Shown in pieces: positions 36,575-45,460 of a DNA stretch of 64,000 nt. Within the stretch, counting starts at the first letter, position 1. Each line of letters opens with the position of its first letter. A model generated the notes under the pieces. The model worked only from the letters and a program-made list of their open reading frames with translations. It was not told the DNA's origin and ran no database searches. Source of the DNA: Ottowia beijingensis. Its GTDB lineage: Bacteria; Pseudomonadota; Gammaproteobacteria; Burkholderiales; Burkholderiaceae_C. The stretch lies in assembly GCF_013423955.1 (NCBI RefSeq), contig NZ_JACCKX010000001.1, positions 1,240,001 through 1,304,000 on the forward strand. Reading direction: 5' to 3'. Made by a program: the position numbers and the translations under genes.

Positions 36575-37095
36575 AACGGAGTCGGCAAGCTGGCTCGGGC
36601 TGTTGCCCCCTGCCCCTCTGGTGAGAGGGCTGGGGTGAGGGGCTGGCGGCGCTGGCCAAGGCCGGCGGATGGTGATGCGCTGCCGGCCCCCACCCCAACC
36701 CTCCCCCAGCGGGGAGGGAGCGAGTCACCCTCAGCCCTGCCCTCTCCCGCAGGCGGGAGAGAGGGCCTCTGCGCAGCGCAGGCGGCTGTTGCTCCCTCGC
36801 CCCTCTGGGGAGAGGGCTGGGGTGAGGGGCTGGCGGCGCTTGACCAGGCGGCGGATGGTGATGCGCCGCCGGCCCCACCCCAACCCTCCCCAGCGGGGAG
36901 GGAGCGAGTCACCACCCCTGCCCTCTCCCGCAGGCGGGAGAGGGGGCTCTGCGCAGCGCAGGCGGCTGTTGCTCCCTCGCCCCTCTGGGGAGAGGGCTGG
37001 GGTGAGGGGCTGGCGGCGCTGGACAAGGCCGGCGAGCGGGATGCGCTGCAGGCCCCCACCCCGGCCCTCCCCAGCGGGGAGGGAGTGAGAGCGGT
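36575..37095. repeat. family D array, three units with a period near 180 bases
   Basis: CCCCTCTGGGGAGAGGGCTG followed by GGGTGAGGGGCTGGCGG recurs at about 36610, 36797 and 36977. The spacing is 186 then exactly 180 bases. Each unit also holds CCCTCTCCCGCAGGCGGGAG and CAACCCTCCCCAGCGGGGAG in a fixed order. The 623-base gap between the lipoprotein and gspD contains only this array and a family A repeat. Confidence 0.85.
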
Positions 37096-37116
37096 GTGCT
37101 GAGGCAGGCGGTTGAT

Positions 37117-37166
37117 CATGCAAAAACAATAGCGCCTGCCGCAGGCTGGGCGGGCGCTGGAGGCTG
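37117..37166. repeat. family A dispersed repeat after gspD
   Basis: GCAAAAACAATAGCGCCTGC followed by CGCAGGCTGGGCGGGCGCTG and GAGGCTGATTA ends one base before the gspD stop codon on the plus strand. It probably sets the 3' end of the type II secretion transcript. Confidence 0.65.
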
Positions 37167-37167
37167 A

Positions 37168-39643
37168 TTACGGCACCAAACGCTGACCCGGCACGGTGGC
37201 GGGCTCGACCAGGCCCTTCATGCGGTCGCGCAGTTCGCGGCTGATGGCGCGCACGTCGTCGTCGGCGCGCAGCACGCGCGGGGTGAGGATGACCAGCAGC
37301 TCGGTGCGGCTGGCGCTGCTTCTGTGGGTGCCGAACAGGGCGCCGACCACCGGGATGGCCGAAAGAACGGGCACGCCCGACTTGCTGTTGTTGACGTTGT
37401 CCTGGATCAGGCCGCCGAGCACCAGGGTTTCGCCCGAGCGCACGGCGACCTTGAGTTGATCTGGCGCTGCATGAAGGTGGGGTAGCCGCGGGTCTGGGCG
37501 GAAGTGGAGTCGTTGCCCAGCGTGGTGACGATCTGGTCGACGTCGAGCGTGACCAGGTCGCCGGCGCTGACCGAGGGCGTGACGCCGAGCATGACGCCGG
37601 TGTCCTTGTACTGGATGGAGGTGCTGCTGGTGTTGCTGTTGGTGTAGAGGATGGTGCCGGTGTTGACGGGCTCCTGGTTGCCGACCTGGATGGCGGCAGT
37701 GTGGTTGTCCATGACCATCAGCGAGGGGCTGGAGATGACCTTGAGCAGCGACTTGTTGGCCAGCGCGCTGAGCACGGCGGAGATGCCGGCGCCGTTGCGG
37801 AAGGTGTAGGTGAAGCCGCCGTCGGAGGCGCCGGTGGCGGCCAGCGCGCCGTCGGCATCGCTGGCGCCGATGACGCCGCGGCCCGAGCCGCCGCCGATGC
37901 CGCCGCGGAAGGCCCATTGCAGGCCGTACTGCAGGCCGTCGCCCAGGGTGACTTCGACGATGGAGGCCTCGATGAGCACCTGGGCGCGCTGGACGTCGAG
38001 GCGCTTGAGGGTGGCTTCGATGCGCTCGTATTCGGCCGCCGTGGCGTGGATGAGCAAGGTGTTGTTGATGCGGTCGGCCATGACGCGCACGTTCTGGCCG
38101 AGCACGGTGGTGACGACGTTGGGGCCTTGCTGGGCCTGCTGCCCTTGTGCGCCGCCGAGGCCGCCCAGGCCGCCCGACATGCCGCCGATGCCGCCCCCAG
38201 GCCGCCGCCGATGCCGCCACCGAGGCCACCGCCCAGGCCGCCCCCAGGCCGCTGCCGCTGCCGAAGCTGTTGCCGCCCAGGCCGCCGAAGCTGCTGCCGC
38301 CGCCGAACGGGCTGTTGCGGTTGCCGGCGTACTGGCCGGCGAAGCTGCTGTTGACGTTGCCGCCGCTGCCGCTGGTGCCGCTGGCCCCGCTGAGGCCGGG
38401 GGCGATGCCGGCGGCGCCGCCGGCCTGCTGGGTGGTGGTGCCGCCGTAGATGCCGTTGAGCAGCTCGGCCAAGTGGGTGGAGGAGCCGTTCTGCACCTTG
38501 TAGACGAAGAGCTGCGGCTCGGCGCTGTTGAGGTTGGGGCGGTCGAACTGCTCGATCCAGTAGCGCACTTCGTCCAGATAGGCGGCGCGCGGGGTGACGA
38601 CCATGACGGCGTTGATGCGCTCGATGGGCAGGATGCGCAGGGCGCCGAACAGGGGCTGCCTTCGCCCAGGCCGGCCGGCGCGGCGGCGGCGCCGGCCGCG
38701 CCCGGGTGGGCGCGGCGCCGGGCCGCGGGACGGCGGCCGGGGCCGCCGGGCGCCCGCCGGGGGCGGCAGGGGCGGCGGCGCTGCCGCCGGCGGTGCCGCT
38801 GGAGAGCAGGCGCAGCGCGGCATCGACCTCGGCGGCCGAGGTGTGCTTGAGCGGGAACACGCCGACCGACATGCCGCGCAGCAGGTTGACGTCGAAGGTG
38901 GCGACGAGGTCGAGCCAGCCCTCGGCCTCGGCGCGGGTGCCGCGCATGACGAGGATGTTGCGCAGGCTGTCGACGCGCAGGATGGCGTCGGCCGAGACCA
39001 TGGGGCGCAGGATGTTGGCCATTTCGCCGGCGCCCAGGTACTGCAGCGGAATGATGACGGCGCCGTAGCCGGGCGGCAGCGGCTGGCCGCCGGCGGCCAG
39101 CGCGGGGCGCTGACGACGCCGCGCAGGGCTTCGGGCGTGCCGACGTGGTAGGTGCCGCGGCTGTCGCGCGCCATGACGATGCCGTTGACCTGCAGCGCGG
39201 TTTCGAGCAGCAGCAGGGCGCGGTCGGCGCTGACGGCGTCGCGCGTGGTGAGGGTGATGCTGCCGGCAAGCGGCGGGTGGATGACGTAGTCGACCTTGAG
39301 CAGGTCGCTGAGCATGACCTTGACCACCTCGGCGGCGGGCGCGCCCTCGAACTTGAGGCTGGTGCTGCCGCGCGCGGGGCGTTGGCGGCGATGCGCGGCG
39401 GCGCCACCAGGCGGTCGTTGCCGCGGATGATGATGGGGTCGGTGTGGCGCGCGTCGTCGGCCGCCACGGGGGCCGAGGCGGCGGGCGCGGGCGCCGGGGC
39501 CAGGATGCCGGCCGTCGGCAGGGCCTCGGCCGGGAGCTGCGCCGGCGCCGTGTCGGCCAGCGGGGCGGCCGGCTGGGCGCAGGCCGCCAGCGAGGCGAGC
39601 AGAAGCAGGACGACGAGGGACAGGGGGTGCGGGACATGGGCAT
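37168..39643 (-). CDS. gspD: type II secretion secretin GspD, eight single-base losses
   Basis: GspD forms the outer-membrane pore of the type II secretion system. The parts are all recognisable: lipoprotein-type leader VLLLLASLAAC, N-domains (SDLLKVDYVIHPPLAGSITL, GYGAVIIPLQYLGAGEMANI, LRILPIERINAVMVVTPR), a Gly-rich stretch (GGGSSFGGLGGNSFGSGSG) and the secretin core (VLIEASIVEVTLGDGLQYG, KDTGVMLGVTPSVSAGD, LGGLIQDNVNNSKSGVPVL). Breaks at about 39626, 39377, 39107, 38705, 38658, 38243, 38196 and 37463 each need exactly one base restored, most in C/G runs. Repaired length is about 827 residues. The gene is last in the gsp operon. Confidence 0.9.
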
Positions 39644-39678
39644 GCGGAAAGTCGGTGGACCTGGGAACGTGGCGCCGC

Positions 39679-40456
39679 TCAGCGCGGGGCCTTGGCGGGT
39701 GCAGGCGGCGGGGCGGACACGGAACCGCCGAAGGACCCGGTGGACAGGGCCGGGCGGGCCGCGCCGGCGGGCGGGGCGGCGGCAGCGGGTGCGGGCGCGG
39801 GTGCGGGCGCGGGTGCCGCAGCGGCAGGCGCGGCCGGCGCCGGACGGGGCGCGGCCGCCGGGGGCGCCGCCGGGGTGCGCGCGGCGGGCGCGGCAGACCG
39901 CGCCGCGGGGCGGCCGGGGCTGGGCGGGGTGGCCGCCGCATCGGCATCGGCGTAAGTCACCGGCAGCTCGATGCTGCGGCGTTCGGCGCCGCGCACGAAG
40001 GCAGCGGCACGGTCCTGCAGGCTGTCGAGCGTCCAGTCGCCGACGCGCTCGCCGCGCCGCACGAAGCGGGACTGGCCGTCTTCGTCGATCAGCACGCCGC
40101 TCAGGGCGGGGCCGGCCACGATGCCGAGCAGCTTGATTTTTCGATCGCGGCGGGCGGCGGGGGCGCGGCGGCGGCGGCGGCCGGCGCACTGGCAGCGGCC
40201 TGCGGGCGCCGGGCGGGGTCCATCAGGGGCGCTGCAGCACGCCGGGATAGGCGGCGCCGGCGGCAGGGTTGGGCGTGAGCTGGGCGGCGTCGATGTCGTC
40301 GAGCGAGGGCGGCTGCGGCTGTGGCGCCTGCCAGGTGCGCCATTGCGCCGGCGCGCCGGGCGCCAGCCACAGCACGGCCAGCACGGCGGCCAGGCCGAGG
40401 TCGAGGGCGAGCAGCCCGGCGGTGGGGCCGGTCATGGGACGAGCTTGCGCGCTCAT
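39679..40456 (-). CDS. GspC/GspN-like inner-membrane protein, two frame breaks
   Basis: After two one-base repairs (near 40226 and 40135) the product is about 259 residues: one N-terminal membrane helix (GLLALDLGLAAVLAVLWLA), a Pro/Ala linker, a small beta domain with IKLLGIVAGPALSGVLIDEDGQSRFVRRGERVGDW (a GspC homology-region pattern), and a very long Ala/Pro tail. It links the inner-membrane platform to the secretin in the type II system. Here it lies between gspM and gspD instead of preceding gspD, where relatives are often labelled GspN. Its start overlaps the gspM stop (ATGA). The name is uncertain. Confidence 0.75.
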
Positions 40457-41013
40457 GGCTGGCGCTCCTGCAGCACGAACAGTTCGAGCTGCGCCTGGAT
40501 CATCGCTGAGGCGCGGCCGGCCTGGGTGCCTTGCGACAGGAGTTGCATGGTGTCGCTGTAGATGGCGGGACGCTCGGCCGGCAGGGCACGCAACAGGCTT
40601 TGCAGCTGCGGCCAGTCGCCTTCAACCCGCAGGCTGACGCCGATGCGGCCGAAGCCGGGCTGGTCCTTGTCCTCGCGCGGCGCGGCGGTCTGGCTGCTGG
40701 TGACGCGCAGGCCCTGCGTGGTGGCGAGTTCGCGCACGCGCTGCAGCACCGTGTTGCCGAGCTGGGCGGCATCCGCTTCTGGCGGGTGAACGAATTGAGC
40801 CAAATTGGCCTGCAGCGCTTGCTGGGATTGCGTAAGGCGCTCTCCGCTTTGTAGCAAACCGGCGAGGCGTGCATGCCGCGGCTCCAGTTCGGCCAGGCGC
40901 GCGGCGGCGCGCTGGTGCACACCGGCGACCCACAGCGCGGCGGCGGCCAGGGCCAGCAGCAGGACGGCCAGCGCGCCGAGCGCGAGCCAGCGTGGTTCGG
41001 GGCGGGTGGTCAC
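40453..41013 (-). CDS. gspM: type II secretion protein GspM
   Basis: GspM is a small bitopic protein of the inner-membrane platform that pairs with GspL. The 186-residue product has one helix (WLALGALAVLLLALAAAALWV) after a short cytosolic tail, then a periplasmic domain with a coiled coil and ferredoxin-like end (IGVSLRVEGDWPQLQSLLRAL). The GTG start at 41013 is supported by GGAGGT five bases upstream and overlaps the gspL stop (GTGA). Its own stop overlaps the next start. No frame break. Confidence 0.88.
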   Translation of the reverse strand: MTTRPEPRWLALGALAVLLLALAAAALWVAGVHQRAAARLAELEPRHARLAGLLQSGERLTQSQQALQANLAQFVHPPEADAAQLGNTVLQRVRELATTQGLRVTSSQTAAPREDKDQPGFGRIGVSLRVEGDWPQLQSLLRALPAERPAIYSDTMQLLSQGTQAGRASAMIQAQLELFVLQERQP

Positions 41014-42076
41014 TGATGACCTCCGCTCGCCGGACGCGCCAGTCCGTAGCGGTGGGCGTCGAGTTGCAGTTCGATGATGAAGGTCTCCTTGGTGGCGCCG
41101 AAGCCGCGGGTGGCGGGCGAGGCCAGGCGCACGTCGTGCACGCCGGGTTGCGCGGCCAGGCGCTGCACCAGGGCGGCGGCGTCGTCGGCGTTGCCGTTGA
41201 GCACCAGCTTGCCGCCTTCGGTGCGCAGGGCGGTGAGCCAGGCGCCGTCGGGCAGCGCGCGCGTCAGCATGTCGAGCACGGGCGGCAGGGCGAGCTGGCG
41301 GGCCAGCAGCTTGTCGAGCGCCTGCAGGCGTTCGAGGCGCTGCATCAGGGCCTCGCGCTGCGCGATCTGGGGCGCGGCCTGGCGCTGCAGGGCCTCGAAG
41401 GATTGCTGCGCCTGGATCGCGCGCTGGCGCAGCATGAGGGTGGGCGTGAGCGCCAGCGCCGCCAACAGCACCAGCGCCAGCGCCAGCAGCGCCCCGCGCA
41501 GCAGCAACCCTTGCCGGGCCAGGCGCTGGCGCAGGTCTTGGCCGTAGCCGCGCAGCACCAGGGGCGCAGGACGGCGCCGGACGGCGCGGCGGGCAGCACC
41601 CAGACTTCGGGCGGCGCGGCGGGGTCGGCGCCGGCCTGGCGCAGCGCGGCTTCGACCTCCTGGCGCGAGGTGACGGCGACGTCGACGCGCTGCAGGCCGT
41701 CGGCCGTGGGCGCGGCGGAGAAGCCATAGACGGTGTGGGCGGCGCCGAAAGGGCTGGCGGCGGCGACGTCGAGCTGGACCGCCTGCGCCAGCTCGGCCGG
41801 CGCCAGTGGCGGCAGCGTGAGGCGGCGTTCGAGCACCCGGTCGGCGGGCAGTTGCAGCGCAGCCACCGGGGCTTCACCGCCCGCCGGCGCGGGCGTGGCG
41901 ACGCCGTGCGCCAGGTTCCAGTGGCTGGTCTGGCCGTCGGCCTGGCGCAGCTGCACGCGCACGGCGGGCTGCACCCAGCGCAGCGCCGGCAGCGCGAGCA
42001 GGCGCTGCGCGCTGGTGCGCCAGGCGCCGGTGTCGAGACCGAAGAAGCTGCGGGAGTCGGTGCTGAGAAGGGCCAT
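41010..42076 (-). CDS. gspL: type II secretion protein GspL, frame broken
   Basis: GspL connects the cytosolic ATPase GspE to the membrane platform. The N-terminal actin-like cytosolic part (FFGLDTGAWRTSAQRLLALP, QAVQLDVAAASPFGAAHTVYG) is followed by one helix (LLLRGALLALALVLLAALAL) and a PilN-like periplasmic domain (LPDGAWLTALRTEGGKLVLNG). One C is missing in the CCCC run near 41562, between GAVLRP and LVLRGYGQDLRQR; repaired length is about 355 residues. The gene follows gspK by 27 bases and overlaps gspM by four. Confidence 0.87.
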
Positions 42077-42103
42077 GCAGAAAACGAAGGGCGACCTTTG
42101 GGT

Positions 42104-42868
42104 TCAGGCCGCCGGGGACAGGATTTGCCGGTCGGCGCGCAGGATGCGCCAGGGTGCCGTGTGCGCCAGCGCCGCGCCCAGGGCGACGTCTTGCGTCAGG
42201 AGCAGTATTTTGCCAGCTTCGAGCGGCACCCTGGCCTGCAGCCGGTAAACATCTGTGCCGCCGCCGGCGGGCGGGCTTTGCAGGCCGGCGGCGGCCAGCA
42301 GGGCCTGCACGGCCGGCGGCGCGGCCAGCGGGTTGACCTGGCCGGTGTTGAGGTCGGCGTTGACCAGGGGCGCGATGCGGGCGTAGAGCGCGTAGTCGAC
42401 GCCGGGCACCAGCAGCAGGTCTTCGGTGGCCTCGAAGCGGCGTGCCTGCACGCTGGCGGCGCCGGGGGCGGTGGGGTCGACGTCGGGGCGGCCGTCGCGC
42501 CAGGCCACGAGCTCGCCCGCCAGCGCCTGGGCGCGGCCGGCGTCGAGGCCGCCGGCGCCCTGCAGCAGCGCCGCCAGCAGCGGCACGCCGGCGCCGTTGA
42601 GCGAAATCGTGCCGTTGAGCGGCGCGAGCTCGACGGCGATGTCGAGGCCGCCGTAGGACAGCGCGAGCGTGCTGCTGCCGGCCGGGCGCTGGGGCGCCAC
42701 CTGCAACGCCTGCAGGGCGAGCGCGATGGCGGCCTCGCCGGCGGCCAGGCCGCTGACCTGGTCGCGCTGGTTGCCGATGATCTGGATCTGCTGGCGCACG
42801 GTGCCGGCCAGGCCGATCACCATGAGGCTGAGGGCGGCGACGATCCACAGCACGGCGATCAGCGCCAT
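42104..42868 (-). CDS. gspK: type II secretion minor pseudopilin GspK
   Basis: GspK caps the pseudopilus. The 254-residue protein starts with an atypical prepilin helix (GMALIAVLWIVAALSLMVI) in which the residue after Gly is Met, as is usual for GspK leaders with a weak cleavage site. The rest matches the family (SYGGLDIAVELAPLNGTISLNG, ELVAWRDGRPDVDP, TEDLLLVPGVD). The ATG at 42868 falls within the helix leader; a longer leader upstream (with basic RRAAG) is likely, but a family B repeat and a run of uncertain frame obscure it. Downstream of gspJ. Confidence 0.85.
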   Translation of the reverse strand: MALIAVLWIVAALSLMVIGLAGTVRQQIQIIGNQRDQVSGLAAGEAAIALALQALQVAPQRPAGSSTLALSYGGLDIAVELAPLNGTISLNGAGVPLLAALLQGAGGLDAGRAQALAGELVAWRDGRPDVDPTAPGAASVQARRFEATEDLLLVPGVDYALYARIAPLVNADLNTGQVNPLAAPPAVQALLAAAGLQSPPAGGGTDVYRLQARVPLEAGKILLLTQDVALGAALAHTAPWRILRADRQILSPAA

Positions 42869-42974
42869 GCCGGCGGCGCGCCGCGCGGGCGGGGTGGGTG
42901 GGCGCTGCTCGGCTTGCTCCCTCTCAGTCGCTCCACCGCGCTGCGCGTCCCCACGTCGCTTGAAACAAAAAGAG

Positions 42975-43092
42975 CCCGATGGCCGCGGAGCAGGCCGCAC
43001 GGGGAGCGCCGTGGCCGGACCTGCGCCGGCCACTGGCGTTGTCCCCCTCCCGCAGGAGAGGGGGAAGGCGCGAAGCGACTCAGGGGGTGTTT
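42975..43092. repeat. family B repeat, copy 3, right edge forms the gspJ stop
   Basis: GATGGCCGCGGAGCAGGCCG opens the block; GGCGTTGTCCCCCTCCCGCA and GGAGAGGGGGAAGGCGCGAA lie inside; GGGGGTGTTTCA closes it. The closing TTTCA contributes the gspJ stop codon on the minus strand. It is almost identical to the inverse copy at 43767-43882. Confidence 0.88.
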
Positions 43093-43771
43093 CATCTCGC
43101 ACCACCCCCAAAGCTGCCACCCTGGGCCGAAGGGTCGCTGGTGCGCGTGGCGCGCAGCGGCACCACCAGCGGCGGCCAGGCGGGCTGGGCGCCGTCGATC
43201 TGCAGGGCGACGGCGCCGGGCAGCAGGGTTGACGGCAAGGTGTTGAGGGGCACGCCGGGCGGCGGCCAGACCGGGCTCCAGCCACCGCTGGCCGGCTCCT
43301 GGTAGCGCAGCGCGAGCGACTGCACGGGCGCCGCCAGCACCGGGCCTGGGCCTGGGGCCAGGCGTCGAACGTGGGCGCGCCGCTCCAGGGCGCGTAGCGC
43401 AGCACCAGCTGGCCGTCGCCGTCCGGCCCCGGCTCGACCGCCAGGCGCAGGTAGTGGCGCCCGCCCAGGCCGTAGCGCGCGGGCATGACGCCGATCCAGG
43501 CCAGGGTGTCGGGCGCGGCCTGGAAGAAGGGCTGCTGCTGCGGCGTGCCGGCCTGCAGCGATGCGTAGCGGCGCGCCGAGACGCGGCCGAGCACGTCGTT
43601 CAGCAGCTGGACGGCGGCGCGGTAGTCGTCGGCCGCGGCGACGCGCTGCTCGACGCGCTCTTCGGTCTGGCCCATGGCCCGCAGCGCGCCGCTGAGCACC
43701 AGCATGAGCAGCGACAGGAGGGCCAGAGCGATCAGGACTTCGACCAGCGTGAAGCCGTGGCAGTGAAACAC
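43092..43771 (-). CDS. gspJ: type II secretion minor pseudopilin GspJ, between inverted repeats
   Basis: GspJ is a pseudopilus tip subunit. HGFTLVEVLIALALLSLLML is the prepilin cleavage and N-terminal helix, followed by AMGQTEERVEQRVAAADDYRAAV and a C-terminal domain (SLALRYQEPASGGWSPVWP). One G is missing near 43344, between AWPQAQG and PVLAAP. Repaired length is about 226 residues. The start is GTG 43771, in the inner edge of family B copy 4 (GTGTTTCAC), and the TGA stop lies in the inner edge of copy 3 (TGAAACACC). Thus the repeats themselves provide both signals. Confidence 0.86.
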
Positions 43772-43882
43772 CCCCTGAGTCGCTTCGCGCCTTCCCCCTC
43801 TCCTGCGGGAGGGGGACAACGCCAGTGGCCGGCGCAGGTCCGGCCACGGCGCTCCCCGTGCGGCCTGCTCCGCGGCCTCTCG
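43767..43882. repeat. family B repeat, copy 4, left edge forms the gspJ start
   Basis: The block starts TGAAACACCCCCTGAGTCGC and ends GCGGCCTGCTCCGCGGCC, inverted relative to copy 3. The two copies are 115-118 bases long and nearly identical. Together they form a perfect-looking flanking pair around gspJ. Confidence 0.88.
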
Positions 43883-43927
43883 GCTCTTTCGGCTCTGGCA
43901 TCGCGGGGGCGGTGCGCCATGAGACTT

Positions 43928-43999
43928 GTGGGAGCGGGCTTGCCCGCGATCGGCCTGGCCGGCGAGCGGTGCCCCCATCGCGGCCAAGGCCGCTCCCAC
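43928..43999. repeat. family C REP inverted pair between gspI and gspJ
   Basis: Left arm GTGGGAGCGGGCTTGCCCGC, right arm the inverse of GTGGGAGCGGCCTTGGCCGC. Together with copy 4 of family B it fills the 269-base gap between gspI and gspJ, where relatives usually have overlapping genes. Confidence 0.85.
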
Positions 44000-44040
44000 A
44001 AAAGAAGAAAGCGGGCGCCGACGGATTGTCGGGGCGAGGG

Positions 44041-44454
44041 TCATGGTGGCGCCCTCCCCGGCACGGCGAGGCGCTCGGGGCGCAGGCTGGCGAGCTCGAA
44101 GCTGCGCGGTGCGTTGCCGTCGAGCCAGTGCACGCTGACCTGGACTTCGTGCAGGCGCGCCGCCTGCGGAGCACTGTTGGCGGGCGTCGGGTAGGGCTGG
44201 CTGCGCAGCTGCCAGGCGTAGCCGGCGGCCTGGTCGGACTCGTTCAGGCCCTGCGGCGGCACGGTCTCGTGCGCAGCCAGCAGCGATTCGGCCAGCAGCA
44301 TGGCGCGTTCGTGCTGCGCCAGACCGCCGGCCTGGCGTGCGTTGTTGCCGGTGACGCGGTACAGCATGCCCAGCGCCATGGCGGCAATGGCGAAGGCGAC
44401 CAGGATTTCGAGCAGCGAGAAGCCGCGCGCCCGGCGCGCCGTGTGTGCCCTCAT
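44041..44454 (-). CDS. gspI: type II secretion minor pseudopilin GspI
   Basis: The 137-residue protein is the first minor pseudopilin that nucleates the pseudopilus tip with GspJ and GspK. The prepilin leader MRAHTARRARG is followed by FSLLEILVAFAIAAMALGML, with cleavage expected after the Gly and the +5 Glu present. HERAMLLAESLLAAHE and VSVHWLDGNAPRSFELASLR are family patterns. Its start overlaps the gspH stop (44451-44454). Intact. Confidence 0.93.
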   Translation of the reverse strand: MRAHTARRARGFSLLEILVAFAIAAMALGMLYRVTGNNARQAGGLAQHERAMLLAESLLAAHETVPPQGLNESDQAAGYAWQLRSQPYPTPANSAPQAARLHEVQVSVHWLDGNAPRSFELASLRPERLAVPGRAPP

Positions 44455-44923
44455 GGCGCAATCGCCTCCTGCTCGACGCGGCCGGAGAACCAGTCGACGC
44501 GCAGGCGCACGCCGCTGCCGGAGGGCCGGATCAAATCGACGCTGCCGCCGGAGGCGCGCCGCGCGGCAGGAAGCGAATGGCCAGGCTGCCGTCGGCGCCG
44601 GACTCCTCGGCCGCCATCACGGCGCGCAGCACCAGCGGCTCGGGCACGTGCTGCGGCTCGGCGCCCTCGACGCCGAAGGTGCGGGCCTGCGGGTGGACGG
44701 CGAAGCGCACCTCGGTGCCGCTGCTTTGCGCCAGCGCCCGGGCGGTGCGCAGGTCGGTAAGCACCGCGCGCACGGTGTCGCGGTACTGGGCGGATTCGTG
44801 CAGGCGGTTGAAGGCGATGGGCACCAGGCCGGCGATCAAGGCGACGAGGGCGAACACCACCAGCAGCTCGATGAGCGTGAAGCCGGCGGCGTGCCTGGGC
44901 CAGCGGTTTGCTGCGGTATTCAT
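44451..44923 (-). CDS. gspH: type II secretion pseudopilin GspH, frame broken
   Basis: A prepilin-like subunit of the pseudopilus shaft. The leader MNTAANRWPRHAAG precedes FTLIELLVVFALVALIAGLV with Glu5. DLRTARALAQSSGTEVRFAV is a family segment. One base is missing near 44565; the true end then reads SGGSVDLIRPSGSGVRLRVDW and SGRVEQEAIAP. Repaired length is about 157 residues. A family A repeat separates it from gspG, and it overlaps gspI by four bases. Confidence 0.88.
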
Positions 44924-44978
44924 AGCTGCTGGCGCTTGCTACATAAGCGCTGGAGGCCAATTTGACATCAAATCTGCC
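44920..44978. repeat. family A dispersed repeat at the gspH start
   Basis: TTCATAGCTGCTGGCGCTTG, then CTACATAAGCGCTGGAGGCC and AATTTGACATCAAA. This near-consensus copy touches the gspH start codon (44921-44923), so its A/T-rich left edge forms the ribosome-binding region of that gene. Confidence 0.8.
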
Positions 44979-44990
44979 CGCGCGCGTTGC

Positions 44991-45428
44991 TCACTGCTTG
45001 TTGCGCACGTCGGCGTTCTCGCCTTCGCCGCCAGGGGCGTTGTCGGCGCCGAGCGAGAGGATCTCGATGCCGCCGTTGGGACCGGGGTTGGCATAGCGGT
45101 AGGGGTTGCCCCAGGGGTCGCTGGGCAGGCCGCCCTTGAGGTAGGGGCCGTTCCAGCCGTTGGCGGAGGCGGGCTTGGTGACCAGCGCCTGCAGGCCCTC
45201 GGCATTGGTGGGGTAGCGGCCGACGTCGAGCTTGAACAGCTCCATGGACTTGTCGAGGTCGGCGATCTGGATGCCGGCGGTCTTGCTCTTGGCGCCGCCC
45301 AGGCGGTCCATCACGGCGGGGCCGACCAGGCCGGCCAGCAGGGCGATGATGGCGATGACCACCAGCATCTCGATGAGCGTGAAGCCACGCGCCGCGCGCG
45401 CCATCAAGGGGCGGAGGTTGCGGTTCAT
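44991..45428 (-). CDS. gspG: type II secretion major pseudopilin GspG
   Basis: The main shaft subunit of the pseudopilus, 145 residues. The leader MNRNLRPLMARAARG is followed by FTLIEMLVVIAIIALLAGLV, with Glu5. The calcium-site region and family core are present (DVGRYPTNAEGLQALVTKP, NGWNGPYLKGGLPSDPWGNP, GADNAPGGEGENADVRN). Its maturation needs a prepilin peptidase, which is not encoded in the window. Intact, 32 bases after gspF. Confidence 0.96.
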   Translation of the reverse strand: MNRNLRPLMARAARGFTLIEMLVVIAIIALLAGLVGPAVMDRLGGAKSKTAGIQIADLDKSMELFKLDVGRYPTNAEGLQALVTKPASANGWNGPYLKGGLPSDPWGNPYRYANPGPNGGIEILSLGADNAPGGEGENADVRNKQ

Positions 45429-45460
45429 GAAGCGATTCCTTTCAATTGATACACAGGGCC

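Noticed and set aside
37168-39643. gspD as a true pseudogene
   Set aside because: All eight breaks have the same sign (one lost base), the amino-acid pattern is preserved on both sides of each, and there are no internal stops in the repaired frame.
42104-44461. One 785-residue protein spanning gspI-gspJ-gspK
   Set aside because: The frame passes through two family B repeats and a family C palindrome and changes gene frames by lost bases; the three pseudopilin leaders mark separate genes.
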